51,833 nt of DNA from Firmicutes bacterium ADurb.Bin182 (GTDB taxonomy: Bacteria; Bacillota; Clostridia; Christensenellales; CAG-138). How positions within the stretch are numbered: the first letter of the stretch is position 1; every line of letters starts with the position of its first letter. Below are positions 8,366-15,497 of this stretch, piece by piece. A program made the position numbers and the translations under genes. The DNA lies in the NCBI GenBank assembly GCA_002070205.1, contig MWCU01000048.1, positions 1 through 51,833 on the forward strand, in the 5' to 3' direction. Below the pieces are notes generated by a model. The model was not told the origin of the DNA and did not search any database. It saw only the letters and a program-made list of their open reading frames with translations.

Positions 8366-8646
8366 TAGAAACCTATAAATCAGTTGTTATCCGGTGGTAT
8401 GTCGCTCCGAACTTCTTTTGTCAAGGGAAAAAGTTAATTCAAAATATTCACCCATACATACCGCCTTTTCTTATACATCACTCATTGAGTGCATTCTACC
8501 TCATTGCGATTCAGTATAAGACCGCAAGAATCGAGGTTTTTATGACCCATATCCCATTGAACAGTACTATTCCAACGGGACACCATAATCACAATGTGGT
8601 AGAACTGATTCAAGAACAACCTGTTTAGGAGTTACTGTTACCTGTA

Positions 8647-8979
8647 CTAAAACTTCAGATTTCCTTTTTTCCATTCCTGTAAAGTTATTTTTGCACTAAA
8701 TCCAGCCATAACAGATTTTATAGCTGATAACTTTTCCAAAGTTTCCTCTGCTTGCTTTGGTACTATTTGTAAGGCATAGGATGATGCCCATAATCTTACA
8801 TATGGATTTTCATGCTCGAGCAATGTCGTTAATTCATTAAGCCTGCCACTATCTCTTAATTGTTCATAAACAGATCGTATTATTTTATAACACTTATTAC
8901 CAGACTTACTATCTCCTAACTCTTCGAATCTTCCCTTTTCAATGCAGGCATTTACAAATTTATCAATTTCATTTTTCAT
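8647..8979 (-). CDS. DUF2019-type immunity protein
   Basis: This 110-residue protein fits the DUF2019 family (HEAT-like helices with YVRLWASSYAL and a terminal LQEWKKGNLKF), which is frequently found next to polymorphic-toxin genes as an immunity factor. The ATG follows AAGGAG by about eight bases and lies 12 bases after the stop of the HNH toxin tip, exactly the position of a cognate immunity gene. The region is richer in A+T than the flanking housekeeping genes. I infer that it binds and blocks the adjacent HNH nuclease in the cytoplasm. It is intact although its toxin partner is frameshifted. Confidence 0.72.
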   Translation of the reverse strand: MKNEIDKFVNACIEKGRFEELGDSKSGNKCYKIIRSVYEQLRDSGRLNELTTLLEHENPYVRLWASSYALQIVPKQAEETLEKLSAIKSVMAGFSAKITLQEWKKGNLKF

Positions 8980-8991
8980 TATACATGCTCC

Positions 8992-9666
8992 TTATTTAAA
9001 TGGTGTAAATACCCATCCAGTATTAGTAGATGCCATTGTACCATATTGATGCAATTGGTTTAGCCCGTACTCAAATTGTTGTTGAAAACTTAGGTTTGAT
9101 AGCCATTGTCTAACTATTTGCCCATTTGTGTATGGTTGGATGGATGAATAGTGACCACTGAGTTTATTATGGATGCTTCCTGAGAAGCCAGATTCCACAG
9201 ATACTAAATTTCTAGTATTGTGTACATCTGTGGCACTAAAAACAGACCTACTAATTTGATTCTTCTCTACTATGTGATGCCATGCTTTTCCATCTCCTGC
9301 TGGTCCTAAGGCTTTTTTTACATCACTAAAGGTATTAAAACCTTTTCCACCTTCAAGATAATTCCCCGCACCCTCATTTCCACTTACACCACTCTTCCCT
9401 CCAAACTCAATATACCCTGACTCATCCGCTAAATCAACTGCATTGGCTCTAAAGGCTCTAAAAAGATACGAGCCAGCTTCAAAAACAGCTGTAAATAATG
9501 CTGCAGTTGCACCGGCTTGAAGAGTTTTCTTTACGTCAATTTTACCATAAGCGCTAAATTGACTAAAACCTGAGCTAAATGCTGTTGCGACTGCGTTATA
9601 TGCGATTTTTCCTGCTACAGACAACTCACTTCCGAAAGGCAGTAGTGCGCCTGTGAAAAGCCCCAT
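8992..9666 (-). CDS. HNH-type nuclease toxin tip of a frameshifted Rhs protein
   Basis: This open frame (224 residues from an internal ATG) is the C-terminal part of an Rhs toxin. It begins with a small-residue-rich, membrane-like stretch and ends in a domain with WHHIVEKNQ, NTRNLVSV and IHNKLSGHY, matching the His-rich HNH/endonuclease VII-fold nuclease toxins. It is joined to the core by a one-base shift: restoring one A in the AAAA tract at 9690-9693 (minus strand) gives a continuous frame reading SKSEYFEAFTMG and a 503-residue fusion from 10502 to 8992. As it stands it is separated from its core and the internal ATG has no ribosome binding site, so it is probably inactive. The DUF2019 gene follows 12 bases later. 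Confidence 0.7.
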   Translation of the reverse strand: MGLFTGALLPFGSELSVAGKIAYNAVATAFSSGFSQFSAYGKIDVKKTLQAGATAALFTAVFEAGSYLFRAFRANAVDLADESGYIEFGGKSGVSGNEGAGNYLEGGKGFNTFSDVKKALGPAGDGKAWHHIVEKNQISRSVFSATDVHNTRNLVSVESGFSGSIHNKLSGHYSSIQPYTNGQIVRQWLSNLSFQQQFEYGLNQLHQYGTMASTNTGWVFTPFK

Positions 9667-10502
9667 AGTAAATGCTTCGAAATATTCGCTTTTGATCTAT
9701 TATAGACCCCGTCATCTAAAAAATCAGCAATCTCTGTTGCAGCCAATCCGATACCGGCACCCACCAAGCCGCTGCCCAAGCCAGGTGCTCCAAGATTCAT
9801 TATTGCGCCTGCTATAATAAGTGCTCCTGCTACTGCTCCTGTCACTATCGCCGCGAAGGTACTGCCAATATCGTCCGCTAGACTTTTTGCATTTTCAATT
9901 CCGAACTGGTTTTGTTTTGCAGACTCATTTTTTATTAAATTTGTAACGAAGCTGCCGGCAGCGTCTAAAAGATTTTTTGCTTTTTCTTTAATTAACTCTG
10001 CTTTTTTCCTTAGAGCCTCGGCCATTTCCTGAAACATCTTGATAATATTCGAAAGGCCGATATGCCCCGATGGATCCAAATCCATCAACGGTTCATTATA
10101 GCAGTAAGTGTACAGATTCAGGCTTAAAGGATCGTTATATTGCCCTTTATATGTGTCCTCCTGCAGGAAGCGGGCTGTGATGGGATCATACATTCTCGCG
10201 TTGAGGTAATAAAGCCCCGTTTCCTCGTCGTACTGATATCCGCCGTAGAGTATGTTGTTATCCACAGTACCGGTCTTTTCGAGTATATTGCCAAACGCAT
10301 CGTAGTAATAGGTTGCCACCAGATTGCCGTTGCTGTCAAGCAGTGCTGTCACGTCCGCATGGCCGTTGTACATATAAGTGAGCGTCAGTTCATCGACTTG
10401 CCGTGATATCAGGTTGATGCCGTAAACATTCCATGCTTTCTGATCACCAAACGCATCCTGTTCTAATACGACCCGTTGATACTCATACAGATACCGGGCC
10501 AA
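9615..10502 (-). CDS. Rhs core fragment leading into the HNH toxin (copy 1)
   Basis: The frame encodes the end of an Rhs repeat-associated core: YD repeats (YNGHADVTALLD, YYYDAFGNI, YQYDEETGLYYLNARMYDP) and the boundary PLSLNLYTYCYNEPLM..DPSGH, after which the toxin module starts. It opens just after an in-frame TGA at about 10515 with only a TTG start and no ribosome binding site, so the large N-terminal part of Rhs is missing here. The last ~25 residues are out of frame relative to the toxin (see the HNH entry). It is 99% identical to the other core copy at 14.7-15.1 kb. I read it as an orphan Rhs-CT cassette rather than a complete toxin gene. Confidence 0.7.
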   Translation of the reverse strand: MARYLYEYQRVVLEQDAFGDQKAWNVYGINLISRQVDELTLTYMYNGHADVTALLDSNGNLVATYYYDAFGNILEKTGTVDNNILYGGYQYDEETGLYYLNARMYDPITARFLQEDTYKGQYNDPLSLNLYTYCYNEPLMDLDPSGHIGLSNIIKMFQEMAEALRKKAELIKEKAKNLLDAAGSFVTNLIKNESAKQNQFGIENAKSLADDIGSTFAAIVTGAVAGALIIAGAIMNLGAPGLGSGLVGAGIGLAATEIADFLDDGVYNRSKANISKHLLWGFSQAHYCLSEVSCL

Positions 10503-10580
10503 AACATTGTTTACGGCTCACAAAATATTGTAAACGCCTTGAATATTGAGTTTTCAAGGTGCTGCTTCAAGCTGTCCGAG
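10064..10580 (-). repeat. Rhs core direct repeat, copy 1
   Basis: About 517 bases match 14656-15172 at a constant offset of 4592. Between 10157 and 10580 I counted only a handful of differences. The repeat spans the end of the Rhs core and about 80 bases of upstream non-coding DNA ending in GCTGTCCGAG. Similarity falls off right after the DPxGH boundary, where the toxins diverge. Confidence 0.92.
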
Positions 10581-10609
10581 TACGCCTGAATTCGACCGAC
10601 TTATAGCAT

Positions 10610-10725
10610 ATGGAGTATTAAACCAATTCATAAGATGTGCCTATTATATGATCATCTAATATGAAATTCAAGGCGCAATTCGTATTTACCCGTCCCTGCG
10701 CTTACCCCGAACATTGATTTCAACA
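10610..10725 (-). repeat. Island flank repeat, copy 1
   Basis: This ~115-base segment closely matches 11490-11605. Shared blocks include GAGTATTAAA, CCTATTATATGAT, ATCTAATATG, AATTCAAGGCG, TTACCCGTCCCTG and GCTTACCCCG. It lies directly upstream of Rhs core copy 1 on the minus strand and downstream of the orphan immunity-like gene. A weaker related stretch follows core copy 2 at about 15173-15240. Confidence 0.85.
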
Positions 10726-10742
10726 GTCTTATAACAAATACT

Positions 10743-11468
10743 TTACAAACCGAAATGTAAATTAGCTTTTTGCTGTATTTTTACATCTTCTTCAAGTTCA
10801 TCATTTATTGGCTCATCTTTTAATAGTATAAGAGCACCAGAATGAAACTTTTCAATAATGTACGTAGGTGATGATATAATCTTAGCTTCGCCTAATACTT
10901 CTGATACTTGACTGTCAAAATAATTTACCCAATGAATCGTCGTGGGTAATTTATCACCCCAGTAACCATCATATCTCCTAATATTCACGTTATTACCAAT
11001 ACAACCCCAGAAAGGTTCAAAAGCTCTAATACATTCTTTGAAAACAAAAATCAGTTTGCTTCTAACTTTATTACTTGTATAAATAGGTAATGATAATGGC
11101 AAGTTCACTATAAAATTATTTGTGATACTTGAATTACTTGCCCCTATCAACATACTAATTCCTGCTGAGTCATCATCCTTTAATGAAGAAAAGAAACTTA
11201 CTCTGTATCCTAAATCAGGGAAAATAGTCTTCCCTTCTTTATTAATACCTTTTTTTAATAGTTTTTGTAACGTCTCTAAACTCCAATCAAAATTTGAGGC
11301 ATCTTTCTTTCTTTTAGCTGTTATATAATTTGGACTTACTTCTGGTCCAAATTCTTTTAAAGCTAATAAAAGGTTATGTGCTTTATTTAGACTTACTTGA
11401 AAGTCTTCATTAGCAGCATTTGCCCATAAAATCAACGAATGTCTCTGAAACATATTTCCCATCCGCAT
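10743..11468 (-). CDS. Orphan immunity-like protein (possibly Imm52-like)
   Basis: This is a 241-residue, low-GC protein with no signal peptide or membrane helix. Its central and C-terminal part (AFEPFWGCIGNN, YDGYWGDKLP, TTIHWVNYFD) resembles the Imm52 group of immunity proteins attached to polymorphic toxins, but I cannot confirm this without a profile search. Two later ATGs (11462, 11453) are alternative starts, and no strong ribosome binding site decides between them. No toxin tip lies beside it; instead it is bracketed by two copies of the island flank repeat. It probably remains from a cassette whose toxin was lost, and may protect against the toxin of siblings. Confidence 0.5.
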   Translation of the reverse strand: MRMGNMFQRHSLILWANAANEDFQVSLNKAHNLLLALKEFGPEVSPNYITAKRKKDASNFDWSLETLQKLLKKGINKEGKTIFPDLGYRVSFFSSLKDDDSAGISMLIGASNSSITNNFIVNLPLSLPIYTSNKVRSKLIFVFKECIRAFEPFWGCIGNNVNIRRYDGYWGDKLPTTIHWVNYFDSQVSEVLGEAKIISSPTYIIEKFHSGALILLKDEPINDELEEDVKIQQKANLHFGL

Positions 11469-11489
11469 TTATTTAAAAGTTAATAAATG

Positions 11490-11605
11490 AGTATTAAAAT
11501 CAACTCACAGGATGTACCTATTATATGATTATCTAATATGGAATTCAAGGCGTAATTCGTTTTTACCCGTCCCTGTGCTTACCCCGGACAATTGATTCAA
11601 CATCA
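11490..11605 (-). repeat. Island flank repeat, copy 2
   Basis: This is the second copy of the ~115-base repeat at 10610-10725, in the same orientation, so the orphan immunity-like gene lies between direct repeats. It shares CTCACAGGAT with the stretch after core copy 2 (near 15225), linking it to the same ancestral flank. The rest of 11606-11708 holds a small hairpin (GCAAGC/GCTTGC near 11660) and nothing else I can name. Confidence 0.85.
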
Positions 11606-11708
11606 GCTCAGTCAGCATCAAATACTCCGTAATTGCAGTCAGGATGCATGGGCGAGCAGCAAGCTTTGCTTGCGACCAGCCGAAGGACAGCGAACAACGT
11701 ACTTTTTC

Positions 11709-12098
11709 TTACTCACTTGCCTTCACCCCCGGCTTCTTTAGCTTCATAAGTCTTGCCATTTTCATCATCACAGGCTCTAAAATCTCTCCAACCATATAAT
11801 GAACCATTGGTGAATAATTCTCCTTTGTTTCATCAAACAGCCTGGAAATTAGGTCGTAGAGATTCTTTATTTCTTCGTCTGTGGCACCAGCAGTGTTGAT
11901 TTCAATGAAAATCTTGGTACCGTCACGCTTGGCGATATGGTCGCTCACATACTTCTCCAGAGCGTATCTTGCTATGCTTGATGTGGTAACACTCGCCTCC
12001 GGCATTTCTGCTTGAATCTCACCAATAATCGCATCCAATTCATCTGACTGCCTTTGTGTAAGCCTTACCCGTAATATACTATCCTTCTCTGTGGACAT
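11709..12098 (-). CDS. Ribbon-helix-helix-like small DNA-binding protein
   Basis: This 129-residue protein starts at ATG 12098 with AGGAGG seven bases upstream; a longer frame upstream overlaps the transposase and is not real. Its N-terminal part (ILRVRLTQRQSDELDAIIGE, then SVTTSSIARYALEKYVSDHI) has the strand-helix-helix pattern of Arc/CopG-type repressors. The C-terminal half is helical and without a recognised domain. It follows the RAYT gene by 65 bases in the same direction. Such proteins regulate plasmid, mobile-element or toxin genes; here the target is unknown. The fold call is a pattern judgement. Confidence 0.55.
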   Translation of the reverse strand: MSTEKDSILRVRLTQRQSDELDAIIGEIQAEMPEASVTTSSIARYALEKYVSDHIAKRDGTKIFIEINTAGATDEEIKNLYDLISRLFDETKENYSPMVHYMVGEILEPVMMKMARLMKLKKPGVKASE

Positions 12099-12138
12099 CA
12101 ATGCACCTCCTGTGTTTCTTACCAGAAGCACAGGCCAG

Positions 12139-12977
12139 AAGCACAGGGACGGTTCTTGCGCTTCACATTTTCCAAATAATATGAGTAGGTATACCCGTGA
12201 CCCGGGACAACTGTCGCGTTGAAACTCCATCATATTTTAGAATTTGTCTTAGTATCTTCATCATTTTATCTTTAGGCTCATTCTGAATCATGATCGCTTT
12301 GATGTTATAATCAAGTTCGATTTTCTCGCTTAGCTGCATGTCTGTCAGACGTATTCTTTCTTCGTCATATTCTAGAACTTTGTCGCTGCTTTGTTCATTC
12401 ATAAACTCAACGAACCGATTTTCTCGGATAATGTCAAGGGCAAAGTCAACATCAGTTATTCCCTTTTTGCTTATATAATCTCGATAGCTGCTCCACGGAT
12501 ATTGATCCGGTTCTTTACACAATTCTGCCTTTTGCGGATTTTGATGGATATACCTCAATACCGTCAAAAAGTAACTGTCGTCTTCAACCGCTTCGCTCTT
12601 AAATCTATCTTGGAATAGATGACCACAACGCCGGTATTTTCGATTGTATCGAATGACATACCTTGTGCCTATCCTTTTCATGATTTGTTCAATGGTTTCT
12701 GACTTCTCTTTTATCAGCAAATGAACATGGTTTCCCATAAGGCAATACCCGTATAAATCAAAACCGCTTAGTTTTTTACATTCGGATAAGATCTTGATGA
12801 ATTCATCGTTATCCTCTTCATCACTGAATATCGTTTGTCTGTTTATTCCTCTAAGAATGATATGATAGATCCCGCTCGCGCTTTTCTTTCTCGCTGTTCT
12901 GGGCATAACACACACCTCGACGATATACTACCATAAAGAACCATGTTATGCAAGCGAAAGAACCGTCCCCTTTGCTT
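12139..12977 (-). mobile_element. RAYT (REP-associated transposase) element with inverted ends
   Basis: The ends 12139-12163 and 12952-12977 are imperfect inverted repeats sharing the core GGGACGGTTCTT and the outer AAGCA...CGCTT bases. They frame a single transposase gene, with the left end overlapping its stop codon. This GGGACGGTTC signature commonly surrounds RAYT genes in Clostridia. The right end stops one base before the NADAR gene, so the element landed at the 3' edge of the ADP-ribosyltransferase module. Confidence 0.72.
12163..12906 (-). CDS. REP-associated tyrosine transposase (Y1 family)
   Basis: This 247-residue protein belongs to the Y1/RAYT transposases, which cut and rejoin single-stranded hairpin DNA. 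It begins with the typical MPRTARKKS, contains IYHIILRGINRQ, the metal-binding HUH motif GNHVHLLIK and a downstream tyrosine in RYIHQNPQKAE, then a C-terminal helix-turn-helix-like stretch GVSTRQLSRVTGIPTHII. ATG 12906 follows GAGGTG by about eight bases; a GTG three codons earlier is less likely. Length and motifs look intact. Host functions of RAYT proteins (REP-like hairpin scattering) are known; here it looks like a passenger within the Rhs island. Confidence 0.88.
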   Translation of the reverse strand: MPRTARKKSASGIYHIILRGINRQTIFSDEEDNDEFIKILSECKKLSGFDLYGYCLMGNHVHLLIKEKSETIEQIMKRIGTRYVIRYNRKYRRCGHLFQDRFKSEAVEDDSYFLTVLRYIHQNPQKAELCKEPDQYPWSSYRDYISKKGITDVDFALDIIRENRFVEFMNEQSSDKVLEYDEERIRLTDMQLSEKIELDYNIKAIMIQNEPKDKMMKILRQILKYDGVSTRQLSRVTGIPTHIIWKM

Positions 12978-12978
12978 T

Positions 12979-13413
12979 TTAGTTTGTTAACTTTTCTCTT
13001 GTTTCCATTAATATTAATCCCAACATATTCTTGCCAGAACCATTAGCTCCACATCCCCAGTAGTAATCTGTGGTTGTTTTTTCAACTATATCTTGCTCAC
13101 CTGTTTGAATTAATATCTTTTTAATATCTTGATTTTGTGTGAATTTTTCAATTACTGCTTTTTTCATAATATCATCTTTCACATTTTCCCAATCTTTTCT
13201 TAACGGAAGCGTATGGTCTCTCCCCATATCTGCTGCTTTCATTGGATTATCCAATAATCTAATCTTTTCCTCGTATTCTGTTCCTTCAAACTTCTTTGCT
13301 TGAAAATAGTGTTCACTAGTCATCCACCATTTCCCATCAATTAGAAATCCGTGGTGTGAGAAATTAGAAAAGCATCCGTATTCTTCATTAATTTTATAAA
13401 AGTAAATAGTCAT
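12979..13413 (-). CDS. NADAR-family ADP-ribose hydrolase (YbiA-like), candidate immunity protein
   Basis: This 144-residue protein is a clear NADAR/YbiA (DUF1768) member. It shows the opening FSNFS, the WWMTSEHYFQAKKF block with the conserved glutamate, the MGR and RKDW motifs, and the C-terminal WGCGANGSGKNMLGLILM. Family members cleave N-glycosidic bonds, and some remove ADP-ribose from modified guanine. AAGGAG lies seven bases before the ATG, and the gene begins 12 bases after the 106-residue gene that overlaps the ADP-ribosyltransferase toxin frame. The three therefore form one module, and I infer that NADAR undoes the toxin's modification. It appears intact. Confidence 0.88.
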   Translation of the reverse strand: MTIYFYKINEEYGCFSNFSHHGFLIDGKWWMTSEHYFQAKKFEGTEYEEKIRLLDNPMKAADMGRDHTLPLRKDWENVKDDIMKKAVIEKFTQNQDIKKILIQTGEQDIVEKTTTDYYWGCGANGSGKNMLGLILMETREKLTN

Positions 13414-13424
13414 TCTTAATCTCC

Positions 13425-13745
13425 TTAATAATTACCAAATGGTGAATCCCAATATATTTTACTGAGATATCCTTCTAACTTTGCTACCTCCATAAATACT
13501 GGGTCTCTGTAATCATTATTTTGAATGTCTCCAGATAATGACGTATAAATAAAGAATAATATGCCTGTAATTCTTCTTGGAATCATCTCTTTTCCCTTGA
13601 CTAAAACTAAAATATCATCTAAATAATTATAAAACAAATCAAAGGCTTCCCTATCTACTTTCTTTTCTGTTCGTACAGGAACTAAAAGTCTCTGTACAAT
13701 ATTATCAATTTCTGTTAATATAATATCCATTTCTTTTTCCATCAT
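13425..13745 (-). CDS. Small immunity-position protein, unknown family
   Basis: This is a 106-residue, acidic, mainly helical protein (ILTEIDNIVQRLL, REAFDLFYNYLDDILVLVK, PRRITGILFFIYTSL) without a recognisable domain. Its ATG (13743-13745) overlaps the ancestral stop codon of the ADP-ribosyltransferase frame (TGA 13742-13744), so it was translationally coupled to the toxin. The NADAR gene follows 12 bases later. Position makes it the primary candidate for a toxin-binding immunity protein, with NADAR as a second line, but the sequence alone does not prove that. Confidence 0.6.
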   Translation of the reverse strand: MMEKEMDIILTEIDNIVQRLLVPVRTEKKVDREAFDLFYNYLDDILVLVKGKEMIPRRITGILFFIYTSLSGDIQNNDYRDPVFMEVAKLEGYLSKIYWDSPFGNY

Positions 13746-15094
13746 TTTATCCTCTTAATCGCTTCGTACGGTATACTTTGAAATACCGATGTTTCTTGTT
13801 GCCATATTGAATAATGATATGGTAATCCTTCGGCTCAATTTACTCTAGGATATATTTCAAATCCCTTATATGAAGAAGATGAAACTTTACTCATATCTAT
13901 TTCAACAATTCCTAAGTTACTACCTGCTTGGTTAAAACCTTTTGCTACATTTATATCAGATGTGGTTGATATAAATGGGTCATTTGCCCATGAGTTCTTG
14001 CTTGAACCATTAACCAAATGTTCATCAAGTGCCCAATTACCATTAGGATTTTTAGCTTCTAGACCTAATCCTTGACCAAGTCTATCATAATCCTTTTGAT
14101 TAAGTGCTCTATAAACTATAGTAGAGTCAGAGCCTCCCTCACCTGACCCAGTATTCGTTTGTTCCTGCGAATTCCTAGGAGCCGGATAAGTCGCCGCAAT
14201 ACTTATAGCCCAAAATCCTAAAGCTGCAACAGTTCCCTGTACGCCATCATACAGCTCTTGGTTTCCCCCCAATAGGTTATCACGTATTGGATTTGTTCCG
14301 GTATAGATTTCTTCTATATTACTTTCAGCTATAGCTATCGCCATTCCAGCGACAGCTACTACTCCGGCCGCTCCAATAGCGGAACCAATCACAGATCCCA
14401 GGCCAAGACCAGTAGTAACCATACCTCCGATAAAAGCAACGGCCGGTATGGACACTACTAAAGCTGCTACAAATACAGTAGCGACTGCCACAATAGTGAG
14501 TGCATTCTCTGCCTTTATTAGCATCGCCTCATACTCACTGACTGCCTGTGAAAGACTTTTCGCGGTTTCCTTAATAAAATCATCTGCTTTTCTTAATAGA
14601 GACTTGGCCTTCTCTAGAAAGGCGTTTATAATATCTTTTAAGGAAAATCTGGCATGCCCCGTGGGATCACTGTACATCAGCGGTTCGTTATGGCAGTAAG
14701 TATAGAGATTCAGGCTTAAAGGATCATTGTATTGCCCTTTATACGTGTCCTCCTGCAGGAAGCGGGCTGTGATGGGATCATACATTCTCGCGTTGAGATA
14801 GTAAAGCCCCGTTTCCTCGTCATACTGATATCCGCCGTAGAGTATGTTGTTATCCACAGTACCGGTTTTTTCGAGTATATTGCCAAACGCATCGTAGTAA
14901 TAGGTTGCCACCAGATTGCCGTTGCTGTCAAGCAGTGCTGTCACGTCCGCATGGCCGTTGTACATATAAGTGAGCGTCAGTTCATCGACTTGCCGTGATA
15001 TCAGGTTGATGCCGTAAACATTCCATGCTTTCTGATCACCAAACGCATCCTGTTCTAATACGACCCGTTGATACTCATACAGATACCGGGCCAA
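13742..15094 (-). pseudogene. Rhs core plus ADP-ribosyltransferase-like toxin, interrupted by in-frame TGA (copy 2)
   Basis: The frame encodes the same Rhs core end as copy 1 (to PLSLNLYTYCHNEPLM..DPTGH), a helical and small-residue-rich linker, then a C-terminal domain with VYRALN, a long loop, DPFISTTSDINVAKGF and IVEIDM, the arrangement of R-S-E type ADP-ribosyltransferases. Reading stops at TGA 13835-13837. Thirty further codons in the same frame read LPYHYSIWQQETSVFQ and end exactly on the next gene's ATG. The QQE is the expected Q/E-x-E catalytic motif, so the stop removes the catalytic glutamate. One base change (for instance from GGA) explains it. Like copy 1 it lacks the N-terminal Rhs body and a proper start. 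Confidence 0.75.
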
Positions 15095-15172
15095 AACATT
15101 GTTTACGGCTCACAAAATATTGTAAACGCCTTGAATATTGAGTTTTCAAGGTGCTGCTTCAAGCTGTCCGAG
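14656..15172 (-). repeat. Rhs core direct repeat, copy 2
   Basis: This is the partner of 10064-10580. The two copies lead into unrelated toxins. Differences are mostly single silent changes, denser toward the toxin boundary, as expected if recombination keeps the cores alike while tips are exchanged. Confidence 0.92.
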
Positions 15173-15497
15173 CAAGTCTGAATTCTACCGGACTCTTATA
15201 GCATGGGGAAGTATTTTAAATAACTCACAGGATCTATCGGATTGTTGCTTCAAATGCTCCATATAGTAATCGATATATACTAATTGATTGACCACTCCAA
15301 ACAAAAAATATATTCTGTCCATGGTGAATTGCATTCAATCCAAAAGATCCATATTTTTCATTATAGACTTTCTTATAACAAAATCAAGCAATTTTTGACA
15401 AGCATTTGACCTCAACAAGAAATAGTTACCAATCAAAAAATCCTTTGAAATGTAAAGGATATTGTTATGGATTGCGGCAGCAAATTGAGAGGTGATT
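15173..15497. other. Intergenic end of the Rhs island
   Basis: The first ~65 bases are a degenerate relative of the island flank repeat (TCTGAATTCTACCGG, TTATAGCAT, CTCACAGGAT). The remainder is A+T-rich. It holds two TTGAC boxes near 15396-15412 that could belong to the promoter of the VanZ-like gene, but neither has a convincing -10. I see no gene. Confidence 0.5.

Noticed and set aside
8332..8628. Frame of 98 codons on the + strand in the thrS-island gap
   Set aside because: It overlaps the thrS promoter region and has no ribosome binding site or recognisable domain. It may be chance or a remnant; not supportable.
12098..12233. 45-codon extension of the ribbon-helix-helix gene
   Set aside because: It overlaps the transposase gene and its inverted end, while AGGAGG precedes the ATG at 12098.
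13835..13837. TGA read as tryptophan or selenocysteine
   Set aside because: TGA ends many intact genes here, and I saw no SECIS-like hairpin directly after it. A nonsense mutation is simpler.
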